Origin: Aalborgiella sp040079635
GTDB taxonomy: Bacteria > Pseudomonadota > Gammaproteobacteria > Burkholderiales > Burkholderiaceae_C
DNA: 51,347 nt
Direction of reading: 5' to 3'
Assembly (NCBI GenBank): GCA_040079635.1
Contig: JBEBJY010000013.1
Coordinates: 1 to 51,347, forward strand
This document shows positions 7,852-16,455 of this stretch, one piece after another. The notes beneath the pieces were generated by a model that searched no databases, was not told where the DNA came from, and saw nothing but the letters and a program-made list of their open reading frames with translations. The translations under genes were made by a program, and so were the position numbers. How positions within the stretch are numbered: the first letter of the stretch is position 1; the number at the start of each line of letters is the position of its first letter.

Positions 7852-8451
7852 CTATTTGGCTTTTGGCGCTCTGGCTTCTCTGCCCATGGTGTAAAACTCT
7901 GGGTTAGGCATCATGCCGCTGAAGCTGGCCATGCGGTTGGACAGGCCAAAAAACGCGGTTATGGCAGCAATGTCCCACACATCTTCGTCGTTGAAACCGT
8001 GGGCGTTTAAGATATCAAAATCGATCTCTTCAACATCTGCTGAATGTTGGCAAATTTTCATCGCGAAGTCCAGCATGGCGTGTTGGCGCGGGCTGATGTC
8101 GGCTTTTTTGTAATTCACCGCCACTTGATCGGCTACCAGCGGCTTTTTCTCCTGAATCCGCAAAATCGCCCCGTGTGCCACCACGCAATACAAGCAATTG
8201 TTGGCTGCGCTGGTGGCGGTGACGATCATTTCACGGTCGCCCTTAGTCAAATTGCTTTTTCGACCCGTGGTTTCAGGTGCCATCAGCGCGTCGTGGTAAG
8301 CGAAAAACGCACGCCATTCAGCAGGTCGGCGGGCAAAGCCTAAAAACACATTGGGAATGAAGCCAGCTTTGGCTTGCACTTCTAAGATTCTGCTCAGAAT
8401 GTCGCTGGGTAAATCGGTGAGATCGGGGGCTGGGTAGCGTGATGATGGCAT
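7852..8451 (-). CDS. Peroxidase-related enzyme, carboxymuconolactone decarboxylase/AhpD-like
   Basis: A 199-residue AhpD-fold protein. The redox motif NNCLYCVVAHG gives a CxxC pair (Cys86, Cys89) followed by His93, as in the TIGR01926 peroxidase-related group. AhpD-type proteins reduce peroxides through this dithiol, usually coupled to a thiol donor. The C-terminal half (DVWDIAAITAFFGLSNRMA) matches the trimer-forming helices. It is first in a two-gene minus-strand unit and is divergent from rlmD. Confidence 0.88.
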   Translation of the reverse strand: MPSSRYPAPDLTDLPSDILSRILEVQAKAGFIPNVFLGFARRPAEWRAFFAYHDALMAPETTGRKSNLTKGDREMIVTATSAANNCLYCVVAHGAILRIQEKKPLVADQVAVNYKKADISPRQHAMLDFAMKICQHSADVEEIDFDILNAHGFNDEDVWDIAAITAFFGLSNRMASFSGMMPNPEFYTMGREARAPKAK

Positions 8452-8580
8452 TTTTGGGATTGTCTCTTGTCTGTTTCAGCTTTGTTATTTTGCCAAGATT
8501 AAAACACTTGAATCTTGACACAGCATGATTTTGCACGAAGTCTGTGAGATCTAAGAGACAACCCTGAGACAATAGGGGTT

Positions 8581-10086
8581 ATGACTGAAAAAATTGAATC
8601 TAAGAAAATTGAAAAAGTGGCAGAAACATCAACGGAAAAAACGTGGACCGAGCGTCCTGTCGAGTGGTTGAACGTCGAATCTTTGGACATCGAAGCCCAA
8701 GGCGTCGCCCACAAAGCTGACGGCAAAGTGGTGTTTATCGACGGCGCACTACCGTTTGAGGTGGTCACGGCCAACACGAATCGCAAGAAAGACAACTGGG
8801 AAAAAGCGACGCTGGTAGCGATTCAACGCGAATCTTCACAGCGCGTCACCCCCGGCTGTCCGCACTTTGGCATGCACGAGGGCGCATGTGGCGGCTGCAA
8901 GATGCAGCATTTGCATATTGCGGCGCAAGTGGCGGTGAAGCAACGCGCTTTGGAAGACGGCTTGTGGCATTTGGGCAAGCTCAAGGCTGGCAATGTGATG
9001 CGCCCGATTGAAGGCCCGGCTTGGGGTTACCGCTACCGTGCCCGTATTTCGGTGAAGTTTGTGCGTAAAAAGAACGATGTTCTTATCGGCTTCCACGAGC
9101 GCAAAAGCCGCTATGTGGCTGATATGAAGGTGTGTCACGTGCTGCCAAAGCATGTGAGCGACTTGCTGATGCCGCTGCGCGCGCTGATCAGCAGCATGGA
9201 CGCGAAAGAGACGATTCCGCAACTCGAACTCGCTGTGGGCGACGACGTGGTGGCCATGGTGGTTCGCCACATGGAAGCGCTGTCAGAGGGCGATATGGAC
9301 AAATTGCGTGCTTTCGCCGTGACGCATCCCGCCGTGCAATGGTGGCTGCAGCCCAAGGGCTTGGATACCGTGCATTTGATGGACGAAAAGCTCGGCAAAG
9401 TCAGCACGCTGTTTTACGCTTTGCCCCAGTTTGGTATCACCATGCCCTTCAAGCCGACTGATTTCACCCAGGTCAACCCGCATATCAACCAAGTGCTGGT
9501 GGCGCGGGCACTGCGCTTGTTGGACGTGCAAAAGTCTGAGCGGGTGATTGACTGGTTTTGTGGCTTGGGCAACTTCACGCTGCCGTTGGCGACGCAAGCC
9601 AGAGAGGTATTGGGCGTGGAGGGTAGTGAAGAGCTGGTCGCACGGTCACGTCAAAATTATCTGCTGAATAATCATGAAATAATTAGTGATAATAGTGCTA
9701 TAGCCGGCGTAAATACTGCATTAGCAGCTACAAATTTTGTAGTAAGAAATCTGTTTGAAATCAACGGAAACGTATTGGCTGCAGACGGTGGCGCTGAAAA
9801 ATGGCTGATGGATCCACCACGTGAAGGTGCGTTTGCATTGGTCAAGGCGCTGGTTGAGTTGATGCAGCAAACCGAGGGTTTGGACACGGCCTCAGACGCC
9901 GTCAAAACATGGCAACCGCCGAAGCGGATTGTCTATGTGAGCTGCAACCCCGCGACCTTGGCGCGCGACGCTGGGCTGCTGGTCAGCGAGGCGGGCTACA
10001 CCTGCACGGCGGCGGGTGTGGTGAACATGTTCCCGCATACGGCGCATGTCGAATCGATTGCTGTTTTTGATCGATCTTCAGCGTGA
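8581..10086 (+). CDS. rlmD: 23S rRNA (uracil-1939 C5)-methyltransferase RlmD, with repeat-derived insertion
   Basis: A 501-residue enzyme that methylates U1939 of 23S rRNA using SAM. An N-terminal TRAM domain is followed by a [4Fe-4S] site with Cys93, Cys103, Cys106 and Cys185. The SAM motif DWFCGLGNFTLPLA is at about 324-337, and the catalytic Cys455 lies in VSCNPATLARD. Residues about 365-388 are encoded by a copy of the dispersed repeat lying in frame between RSRQNYLLNN and VVRNLFE, where homologues normally have a short loop. The consensus TAA of that frame is TTA here, so the gene stays open. The start is supported by AGGGG upstream. Confidence 0.94.
   Translation: MTEKIESKKIEKVAETSTEKTWTERPVEWLNVESLDIEAQGVAHKADGKVVFIDGALPFEVVTANTNRKKDNWEKATLVAIQRESSQRVTPGCPHFGMHEGACGGCKMQHLHIAAQVAVKQRALEDGLWHLGKLKAGNVMRPIEGPAWGYRYRARISVKFVRKKNDVLIGFHERKSRYVADMKVCHVLPKHVSDLLMPLRALISSMDAKETIPQLELAVGDDVVAMVVRHMEALSEGDMDKLRAFAVTHPAVQWWLQPKGLDTVHLMDEKLGKVSTLFYALPQFGITMPFKPTDFTQVNPHINQVLVARALRLLDVQKSERVIDWFCGLGNFTLPLATQAREVLGVEGSEELVARSRQNYLLNNHEIISDNSAIAGVNTALAATNFVVRNLFEINGNVLAADGGAEKWLMDPPREGAFALVKALVELMQQTEGLDTASDAVKTWQPPKRIVYVSCNPATLARDAGLLVSEAGYTCTAAGVVNMFPHTAHVESIAVFDRSSA
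9701..9750 (+). repeat. Dispersed repeat inside rlmD, copy F (coding)
   Basis: Forward copy read as AIAGVNTALAATNFVV. Arms are GCTAC/GTAGT with a 7-nt loop, a paired variant of the usual GCTAT/ATAGC. The consensus TAA is replaced by TTA. Confidence 0.78.
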
Positions 10087-10098
10087 CAAAAAAATAAA

Positions 10099-10128
10099 GC
10101 AGGAAAAGGCAGGAAAAGGCAGAAAATG
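10099..10128 (+). repeat. Three 10-bp tandem units (GCAGGAAAAG)
   Basis: Two exact units and one degenerate unit between rlmD and the DUF11 gene. Polypurine, with no palindrome; a possible slippage-prone leader element. Confidence 0.6.
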
Positions 10129-10204
10129 TGGAATTTAATGCATTTTTGTATTACTTTTGGTTGCAATTTCGTGTTGATCGCAATTTGTGGCGATAATCCT
10201 CGCC

Positions 10205-13147
10205 ATGAAGAAAATTACTGTTTTATCAATTGCACTGGTGTTTTTAAGTCTAAGCTGTCAAGCAGTAGCGCAGACTTGTGGTATCCCTGGTAAAGATGGT
10301 GTCGGGTCAATTGCAGGAAATATCAATACTTACTACGCCCCGTCTACCAATGTTGGTCCAGGTTCAACCTCGATTCCGCTGGGCACGCCGGTTGGGGCTG
10401 CGGCTACGCCGACCGTGGGTGATTTGTTCGCAGTCATCCAGATGCAGTGCGAAAACATCGACACGACCAATACCAGCAACTATGGTGCGGGAAATGGTAC
10501 TGGGCGCGGTTATACGGATCCCGCCGGGAGCTGTTTGGCAGGTCGATACCAGTATTTAAGAGCAGGCCCCGCCACCACTGCGACTTCGTTGGACTTGACC
10601 GGTTCGCCATTGACTGGCGCTTACGTGCAGGATGCTTTGGCAACCACCAACAGGCGCACCTACCAAATCATCAGAGTTGCGCAGTATTCGTCTGCCACCT
10701 TGACGGGCAATGTGACTGCGCCTAATTGGAATGGCAGCACGGGCGGTGTTGTGCTTTTGGATGTCACAGGCACTCTCAATATGGGGGGGTTCACCATCGA
10801 TGTGGCAGGACGCGGTTTTCGAGGTGGTGGTGGCCAGGTTTGGAACGGCACGGCTGACACAGCCATCACTTATGTGACGGCAACCAATATCACCACCAAC
10901 TTGGCCGGATTCAAGGGCGAAGGCATTGTGGGTACACCAGCGTATATCTATAACTCGGTGACCAATGCCGTGGTGGCAACGGGCACAGACTACACGGCTG
11001 GCGGTCAAGGTAAAGGCGCACCTGGTAACGCCGGCGGAGGCGGAGATAACTGGAACGGAACACGCGATAACGGCGGCGGCGGTGGCGGCGGTAATGGCGC
11101 TATAGGTGGCTTTGGCGGTTATGGCTGGAGCGGTGCCGGCTGGCCTGCCGGTACAACCCAAGATCTGCGCGGTATTGGTGGCGCTGCGTTTGCGCAAAAC
11201 TCAACATCTCGTTTGGTCATGGGCGGCGGCGGCGGCGCCGGTGCTAACAACAACAGTCCAGGACTTACATCAAGCGGTGGTGCTGGTGGCGGTATTGTGA
11301 TGATCCGGGCCGGAACCATGACGGGCACAGGCACCATCAATGCCAATGGCGCAAATGGTCTGACGCAAACGGCTAACGATAGCGGCGGCGGCGGCGGTGC
11401 AGGCGGGTCGGTCTTGGTCAATACAGTCAGCAACACCGTAGGCACGTTGACGATCAACGCACGCGGCGGGATAGGCGGCGACAGTTTTGTGACTGGTACC
11501 ACAGCCCATGCTGGCGGCGGCGGCGGTAGTGGCGGTGTTGTTTTTAGCGATGGTGGTATCACAAGCCTGACCGGTGCCAACAATGGTGTGACCAACATAG
11601 GTGACTGCCCGACTACAGGCGTAGCGCCATGTAGCAGTGCAAATGGTGCGACGGCGGGCGGAACTGGCGCGACAAGCGGCATCGGGTCTGATCCGTCCGG
11701 TGGTGGCGGGGGCAGCAGCAATCTTTGTCTGCCCAATTTAGCCGTGACTAAATCGACTACTACACCACTTATTGGCGTGTCAGGTGCGACGACTGCTACC
11801 TATGCCATCAGTGTAAACAACACTGGCGCTGGACCAGCTGCTGGCGCTGACATCGTCGACAACACATTACCGCCAGGCTGGACTTTCGCCAGCACGAGCA
11901 GTGTTGTCTTCACTCCGGCATTGTCTGGCGCTGCGTTTGGTGGCTTCATTGAAGGTGCAACACCCGGTGTACCCGCTGTGGCCAGCAGTCCGGGCACGGT
12001 TGCCAACCTCGCAACAAATGGCGCGCCGGCAGCTGCACCGGTGTGGAATAACTTGACCATCCCCGCTAATGGCAATGTTGTATTGACTTACGTGGTTAAC
12101 GTTCCAGCTACGGCTTCAGTCGGCGTTTATCATAATCCTGCAGGCGTGAAGTATTTAGACCCCACACGTAGTACAGCCGCGAGAGAGGTGACACCAGCGA
12201 CCAATAACGCTGCAAATCGAGCTGGTGCACAGGTAGGCGGCACAACAAATACGACATATCAAACTGGTGCCAGCGCCGGCGTGAGTATTCCAGGGAGCAA
12301 CTACAGCGGCTTAGATACGGGGCTTGCGGGTGAAAACGTCACACTGCAAGCCGATTTAAGCATTGTCAAAACCAACTCCGGCACATTTTTACCAGCCAGC
12401 ACCTCTGCAGGTGGTACATACACCGTCGCTGTGAGCAATGTAGGCCGAGCAGTACAAGGTTTAACTTATGCGACCAACCAAGCTACGCCCGCAACGGTCT
12501 CTACCCTTTTAGGCGCGCCATACACCATCACAGATACTTTGCCAACGGGCATGACATTGGCAAGTCCACCCACGATCAGCGGCACGGAAGCTGCAAGCTG
12601 GGCTTGTACAGGTGTTGCAGGCGATGCTAGCTTCACATGTACGCGTAACGTAGCCGCAGGCAATATCGCAGCGGGTAATGTGACGCCAGTCGTGATGGCG
12701 ACCATCACCGCACCAGTACGTGTGGCAGCTGCTGCCTGCCCTGGACCTAGAAGTAATACGGCGGTATTAAGTAGTGCGGCTATTGGTGAAATTGTGGTTG
12801 CCGACAACAGCAGCACCAGTGCCACTACGCTGAGTTGTGCTGCGAATCTCACGGTGACCAAGACCGACAACAAAACCACGACCCTGTCTGGGGATATCAA
12901 TAATTATGTGGTGGTTATCAGTAACAGCGGACCATCTGCTGCTGATGGCACTGTTCTGACTGATGTTGCTGGTGCGGGCTTAACCTGCCCCGCAGGCAAT
13001 ACAGTGACTTGTGCCGTGCTAACGGGCACGGCAATATGCCCAATTGCCCCCATCACGTTTGGTAATTTAGCCGGCGCGGGTTTGGCGATAAACACGTTTC
13101 CAGCCAACAGCAGTTTGCAATTCAGCTACAGCTGCAATGTCAATTGA
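10205..13147 (+). CDS. Exported Gly-rich protein with DUF11 repeats
   Basis: A 980-residue protein with a Sec signal peptide (MKKITVLSIALVFLSLS..., cleavage near QAVAQ). Residues about 205-505 are dominated by Gly-rich blocks (runs of GGGGG, Asn/Thr/Ala-rich spacers), resembling surface fibre or adhesin-like sequence. DUF11 (conserved repeat) domains start near residues 510 (LAVTKSTTTP), 716 (LSIVKTNSG) and 879 (LTVTKTDNK). No sorting signal, membrane anchor or autotransporter barrel is visible at the C-terminus, so its final location is unclear. A GTG start at 10187 is possible, but the ATG at 10205 gives a clean signal peptide. Confidence 0.85.
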   Translation: MKKITVLSIALVFLSLSCQAVAQTCGIPGKDGVGSIAGNINTYYAPSTNVGPGSTSIPLGTPVGAAATPTVGDLFAVIQMQCENIDTTNTSNYGAGNGTGRGYTDPAGSCLAGRYQYLRAGPATTATSLDLTGSPLTGAYVQDALATTNRRTYQIIRVAQYSSATLTGNVTAPNWNGSTGGVVLLDVTGTLNMGGFTIDVAGRGFRGGGGQVWNGTADTAITYVTATNITTNLAGFKGEGIVGTPAYIYNSVTNAVVATGTDYTAGGQGKGAPGNAGGGGDNWNGTRDNGGGGGGGNGAIGGFGGYGWSGAGWPAGTTQDLRGIGGAAFAQNSTSRLVMGGGGGAGANNNSPGLTSSGGAGGGIVMIRAGTMTGTGTINANGANGLTQTANDSGGGGGAGGSVLVNTVSNTVGTLTINARGGIGGDSFVTGTTAHAGGGGGSGGVVFSDGGITSLTGANNGVTNIGDCPTTGVAPCSSANGATAGGTGATSGIGSDPSGGGGGSSNLCLPNLAVTKSTTTPLIGVSGATTATYAISVNNTGAGPAAGADIVDNTLPPGWTFASTSSVVFTPALSGAAFGGFIEGATPGVPAVASSPGTVANLATNGAPAAAPVWNNLTIPANGNVVLTYVVNVPATASVGVYHNPAGVKYLDPTRSTAAREVTPATNNAANRAGAQVGGTTNTTYQTGASAGVSIPGSNYSGLDTGLAGENVTLQADLSIVKTNSGTFLPASTSAGGTYTVAVSNVGRAVQGLTYATNQATPATVSTLLGAPYTITDTLPTGMTLASPPTISGTEAASWACTGVAGDASFTCTRNVAAGNIAAGNVTPVVMATITAPVRVAAAACPGPRSNTAVLSSAAIGEIVVADNSSTSATTLSCAANLTVTKTDNKTTTLSGDINNYVVVISNSGPSAADGTVLTDVAGAGLTCPAGNTVTCAVLTGTAICPIAPITFGNLAGAGLAINTFPANSSLQFSYSCNVN

Positions 13148-13174
13148 TCTTGTCTGATTTGATTTGTTTTGTCT

Positions 13175-13492
13175 TTAACGCTTGGGTTTGACGTCTACAA
13201 CGTCATTCACCTTGCCGCCATTTTTCTCAAACTGGGCTTTCAAGCTTTCGTACATCTCTTTAGGCAAGAGCTTGAATGCCAGTTTGAAAAGCAGTATCGA
13301 CACTACGCCATCGTCTAACCAGCCCAGAATTGGAATGACATCTGGCACCAAATCAACGGGGCTGATGATATAAACCGCGGCTAACAGCGCCACCAGCTTG
13401 GCCACGCCAGGTGCTGCAGGGTTGCGCAGCATGGCCCAGACCATCAAGATTTCTTTTTTGAACTTCCACCACAGCACGCCTAATTTCCACAT
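13175..13492 (-). CDS. YkvA family (DUF1232) membrane protein
   Basis: A 105-residue protein with the DUF1232 signature YIISPVDLVPDVIPILGWLDD at about residues 41-61, within hydrophobic segments. The family is small, membrane-associated and of unknown function. AGGAG sits upstream of the ATG at 13492. It lies downstream of the BI-1 gene, separated from it by a strong hairpin terminator, so it probably has its own promoter. Its stop is only 27 bp from the end of the DUF11 gene. Confidence 0.9.
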   Translation of the reverse strand: MWKLGVLWWKFKKEILMVWAMLRNPAAPGVAKLVALLAAVYIISPVDLVPDVIPILGWLDDGVVSILLFKLAFKLLPKEMYESLKAQFEKNGGKVNDVVDVKPKR

Positions 13493-13564
13493 AACTAGCT
13501 CCTAAATGAATGACACAGCACCCGCAACGTGTGGCTAATGTGCGCGATGACAGGGTTTGAAAAT

Positions 13565-13593
13565 AAAAAAAGGAGTCCTAAGACTCCTTTTTT
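13565..13593 (-). terminator. Rho-independent terminator, bidirectional
   Basis: Perfect inverted repeat AAAAAAGGAGTC / GACTCCTTTTTT with a CTAA loop, flanked by A and T runs. It lies 15 bp beyond the stop of the Bax-inhibitor-1 gene, which it should terminate. Confidence 0.92.
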
Positions 13594-13608
13594 GCTCAGC
13601 GTGTGAGA

Positions 13609-14304
13609 TTAATCACGCTCACCGCCAAAAATGCCTAAGAGCGATAGCAAGCTTTGGAACACGTTGAAGATGTCCAAGTACAAAGACAGCGTCGCGCTGA
13701 TGTAGTTTGTCTCGCCACCGTCAATGATCTGCTTCAAGTCATACAGCATGTAAGCGCTGAAAATACCAATCGCTGCAACTGAAACGGCAATCATGGCTGC
13801 TGATGAGCCGACCAAAATACCAATCACTGAGCCAATCATCAGCACAATCGCGCCAACAAATAGCCATTTGCCCATGCCGCTCAAGTCACGCTTGATGACG
13901 CTAGCCAATGAAGCCATCACGAAAAACACGCCAGCCGTGCCGCCAAATGCCGTCATGATCAACGACGGGCCATTTTTAAAGCCCAGTGTTCGCTCAATCA
14001 GCCCTGCAAGCATCAAGCCCATGAAAAACGTGAATCCCAACAAAATCGGCACGCCAGCGGCTGAATTCTTGGTCTTTTGGATCGCGTACATAAAAGCAAA
14101 CGCGCCGCCTAGAAACACGATGATGCCCATCCAACCGCCCATGACCGCTTTGGTGATGCCGGTGCTCACGCCAACCCAAGCGCCTAAAACAGTAGGAATC
14201 AAGCTCAAAGCCAGCAGCCAATACGTGTTGCGCAGCACGCGGTTGCGTGATTCGACGCTGACTGCAGAGCCAAAGCCGGTGTTGTTTAGAATTTGTTCAG
14301 ACAT
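13609..14304 (-). CDS. Bax inhibitor-1/YccA family membrane protein
   Basis: A 231-residue protein with seven membrane helices and a short hydrophilic N-terminus (residues 1-26). The C-terminal helix region IFSAYMLYDLKQIIDGGETNYISATLSLYLDIFNVFQSLLSLLG is the family hallmark, including the conserved Asp pair region. Bacterial homologues (YccA, YetJ) are pH-sensitive calcium-leak channels or modulators of the FtsH protease. A good AGGAGA precedes the ATG. It is followed by a strong terminator, so it is probably monocistronic. Confidence 0.93.
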   Translation of the reverse strand: MSEQILNNTGFGSAVSVESRNRVLRNTYWLLALSLIPTVLGAWVGVSTGITKAVMGGWMGIIVFLGGAFAFMYAIQKTKNSAAGVPILLGFTFFMGLMLAGLIERTLGFKNGPSLIMTAFGGTAGVFFVMASLASVIKRDLSGMGKWLFVGAIVLMIGSVIGILVGSSAAMIAVSVAAIGIFSAYMLYDLKQIIDGGETNYISATLSLYLDIFNVFQSLLSLLGIFGGERD

Positions 14305-14427
14305 GCACGTTCTCCTATAAATCCTGCAAATATGCAGATGGACTAAATTTTAGGGGTTTTTTGCAAAAATCAAGTGTTTGTCCGAATATCCTACTAAATA
14401 TTGGAGAATCATTTGTAGAATTAGCTG

Positions 14428-14835
14428 ATGAAAACCAAACACACCCTCGAGAGCTCAGACCTCAAACTCATCGCCGCCGCTGCCGAAGCTGAAGCGCTTA
14501 AAAACAACTGGGCAGTTAGCATCGCCATCGTCGACGACGGCGGTCATTTGCTGCATTTCAACCGCTTGGACGGCGCACCCGTGATGTCTGCCAGCATGGC
14601 ACCCGCCAAGGCCAACACCGCTGCCGTGGGTAAGCGTGAAACCAAAATCTACGAAGACCTGATCAACGGCCCTCGTGTCGCTTTCCTAAGCGCACCCAAC
14701 TTGCAAGGCATGCTTGAAGGTGGCGTTCCGATCATGAAAGACGGCCAATGCCTAGGCGCTGTTGGCGTGAGCGGCGTGAAATCTACTGAAGATGCTCAAA
14801 TTGCCAAAGCGGGTATTGCCGCATTAGGGCTTTAA
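14428..14835 (+). CDS. GlcG/HbpS family heme-binding-like protein (DUF336)
   Basis: A 135-residue single-domain protein. The family pattern is visible: VSIAIVDDGGHLLHFNRLDGA, then SMAPAKANTAAVGKRET, and a C-terminal GAVGVSGVKSTEDAQIAKAGI. Homologues include GlcG of the glycolate locus and the heme-degrading HbpS of Streptomyces. No glycolate genes are adjacent, so the role is open. No signal peptide is present, which suggests a cytoplasmic protein. Confidence 0.88.
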   Translation: MKTKHTLESSDLKLIAAAAEAEALKNNWAVSIAIVDDGGHLLHFNRLDGAPVMSASMAPAKANTAAVGKRETKIYEDLINGPRVAFLSAPNLQGMLEGGVPIMKDGQCLGAVGVSGVKSTEDAQIAKAGIAALGL

Positions 14836-14861
14836 ATTTCTTGGTTTTAATTTTCAACTGT

Positions 14862-14901
14862 AAATTTTTGATAGCCATTTAAGCATTGAATTCGCCGGTT
14901 A
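14862..14901 (-). repeat. Degenerate reverse copy of the 48-bp repeat
   Basis: TAGCCATTTAAGCATTGAAT followed by TCGCCGGTTA matches the reverse consensus at about 24 of 30 positions. It lies head to head with the intact copy at 14922. The 5-nt left arm has decayed. Confidence 0.55.
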
Positions 14902-14921
14902 AGCATAATAATATATTGCTT

Positions 14922-14970
14922 TAGCCGGCGTATTTATTGCCTAAGTAGCTATAAATAATATAGCGAAATT
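14922..14970 (+). repeat. Dispersed 48-bp repeat, copy G
   Basis: Consensus forward copy in the convergent gap between glcG-like and yceI; arms GCTAT/ATAGC with a 7-nt loop. Confidence 0.92.
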
Positions 14971-14987
14971 AGATGTTTTCATCATGC

Positions 14988-15014
14988 TGACATCCCGCTT
15001 GCGCGGGAATGACA
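14988..15014. repeat. ATTCCCGC-type palindromic repeat, single degenerate unit
   Basis: TGACATCCCGCTTGCGCGGG followed by AATGACA. A single unit of the palindrome that appears paired at 15687 and inside purL. It lies 17 bp beyond the yceI stop and could also act as a 3' hairpin. Confidence 0.75.
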
Positions 15015-15030
15015 TAACCATATTCGTAAA

Positions 15031-15618
15031 TTACTGCTTGATCGCTTCAACTTGAACGACGATACGCACGTTTTTCGGGAAACCCCAATCCACGCCGTAG
15101 TTCATGCCAAAGGCTGTGCGATCGATGGTGGTTTCAAAGTCGCCACCACAAACTTCGCGCTTGATCATAGGGCTCATGTAGCAGCCGAAGTTGTTGGCTT
15201 TCAAGACGACTGGGTTGGTTTTGCCCAAAAGTGTCAAAGTACCGGCCACTTCAGTGACTTTGTCGCCGTTGAAGCTGAATTTGTCTGACACAAACTTGGC
15301 TGTTGGGTGCGCTGCTGCATTGAACAAGTCGGCGCTTTGCAGGTGTTTGTCAAAGCCTGGTGTGCCAGTGTTGATAGAGGTGATGTCGATGGTGACTTCA
15401 ACTTTGCCTGCTTTGCCAGTCTTGTCCAACTCAATTTTGCCTTCTTTTTTGTCGAAGCGACCACGGTTGGTGGACACGCCGAAGTGGCCAATTTCAAATG
15501 ACGCGAAGGTGTGGGTTGGCTCTACAACGTAAGACGCTGTTTGGGCAAAGGCTGCGCCTGAAGTCAGGGCTGCGGCTGCGAGGAGGGAAAGGGTCAAAGA
15601 TTTAGACATAGAAAGCAT
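15031..15618 (-). CDS. YceI family periplasmic protein (copy 1)
   Basis: A 195-residue protein with a signal peptide (KSLTLSLLAAAALTSGAAFAQ) and a YceI lipocalin-like domain (VVEPTHTFASFEIGHFGVSTNRGRF ... DRTAFGMNYGVDWGFPKNVRI). YceI proteins bind isoprenoid or other lipids in an eight-stranded barrel; E. coli YceI is periplasmic and base-induced. I set the start at the ATG at 15618, with GGAG about 8 bp upstream; a TTG at 15633 and an ATG at 15609 are alternatives. It is third in a cytochrome b561, yceI, yceI series on the minus strand. Confidence 0.92.
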   Translation of the reverse strand: MLSMSKSLTLSLLAAAALTSGAAFAQTASYVVEPTHTFASFEIGHFGVSTNRGRFDKKEGKIELDKTGKAGKVEVTIDITSINTGTPGFDKHLQSADLFNAAAHPTAKFVSDKFSFNGDKVTEVAGTLTLLGKTNPVVLKANNFGCYMSPMIKREVCGGDFETTIDRTAFGMNYGVDWGFPKNVRIVVQVEAIKQ

Positions 15619-15686
15619 CGAAAAAGTCTCCAAAGGACGGGTTGAAAAAACAGGGTGAAAAAATAAAAAACTACGAACCGAAATCT

Positions 15687-15752
15687 CGTCATTCCCGCGT
15701 AGGCGGGAATCTATCGTGGCGCTTGTGGATTCCCGCCTGCGCGGGAATGACG
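15687..15752. repeat. Paired ATTCCCGC inverted repeats between the two yceI genes
   Basis: CGTCATTCCCGCGTAGGCGG with GAAT at 15687-15710, and the inverse (GGATTCCCGCCTGCGCGGGA ATGACG) at 15727-15752. Each unit is a palindrome and the pair is itself inverted, like a small mobile REP/dRS3-like unit. Confidence 0.88.
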
Positions 15753-15764
15753 GCTTAAATGGAT

Positions 15765-16391
15765 TTATAGTTTGCCCACGCCAGTCAAAGCCAGCTTGAA
15801 CTTGACTTGCACGGGGTCGGCAACCATGGATGTGTCAGCCCATTCGCCTTCGCCGATTTTGTAGGTCAGGCGTTTCATGGGGAAGGTGCCAACGGCTGTG
15901 GTTACCGCAGCGGCTTGTGTCATCGTCACAGGCACGACGACATCTTGCGCCACGCCTTTGATGCTGAGCTTGCCAGCCACTTCAAACTTGCCTGCTCCCA
16001 GCGCTTTGATGCTGCTAGAGGCAAAAGTTGCTTGCGGGAACTTGGCGGTGTTGAACCAAGTGGCTTTTGGCAACTCGGCATCTGTAGCTTTGTCTCCCAA
16101 GGTGGCGCTGGCAATGTCTACGGTGAAATTGACTTTACTGGTGGTCAGCTTGGCAGCATCAAAGCTGACTTGCGCGTCAAACTTGGTGAATTTGCCGTCT
16201 ACCGGCACGCCCATTTGCTTGAACTGGAAGCCCACTTCGCTTTGCGCTGGGCTTAGTTTCTGTTGGGCTGCAACTTGGGCGATAGCTGGCTGGGTGACGA
16301 GCAAGGCAGCGGCTGCTAGTGAGGCGGCAACAACGGCTAGGTAGGAGAAGGAAGCGTTTGGCTTGGTAAACGTGGTTGGAAATTTGAACAT
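15765..16391 (-). CDS. YceI family periplasmic protein (copy 2)
   Basis: A 208-residue YceI-domain protein with a longer N-terminus (about residues 1-40) including a hydrophobic export signal ending AAALLVTQPAIAQ. The barrel begins at LSPAQSEVGFQFKQMGVPVDGKF. It differs markedly from copy 1 and is not a recent duplicate. It lies 64 bp after the cytochrome b561 gene, an order known from proteobacterial yceJ-yceI loci, where the cytochrome may supply reducing power or partner the lipid-binding protein. Confidence 0.9.
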   Translation of the reverse strand: MFKFPTTFTKPNASFSYLAVVAASLAAAALLVTQPAIAQVAAQQKLSPAQSEVGFQFKQMGVPVDGKFTKFDAQVSFDAAKLTTSKVNFTVDIASATLGDKATDAELPKATWFNTAKFPQATFASSSIKALGAGKFEVAGKLSIKGVAQDVVVPVTMTQAAAVTTAVGTFPMKRLTYKIGEGEWADTSMVADPVQVKFKLALTGVGKL

Positions 16392-16455
16392 GGTATTTTT
16401 TTTTGAAGTTAATTAACCGTAAAGTTAAATTTTATAAGTCGTTGATGTAGATTGA

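Noticed and set aside
8515..8543. TTGACA upstream of rlmD as a sigma70 promoter.
   Set aside because: No acceptable -10 hexamer lies 16-18 bp downstream (AAGTCT at that position).
10556..11197. Long open frames on the minus strand opposite the Gly-rich gene (also 11119-11736).
   Set aside because: They are by-products of GGC/GCC-rich codons: low-complexity Pro/Ala/Arg proteins with no family features or ribosome-binding sites, antisense to a coherent exported protein.
13068..13076. TAGCCGGCG in the DUF11 gene, and TAGCCGGCGC at 45107 in the DUF1501 gene, as extra repeat copies.
   Set aside because: Only the first 9-10 bases match; the TATTTATTGCC core and the arm/loop part are missing, so they are chance matches.
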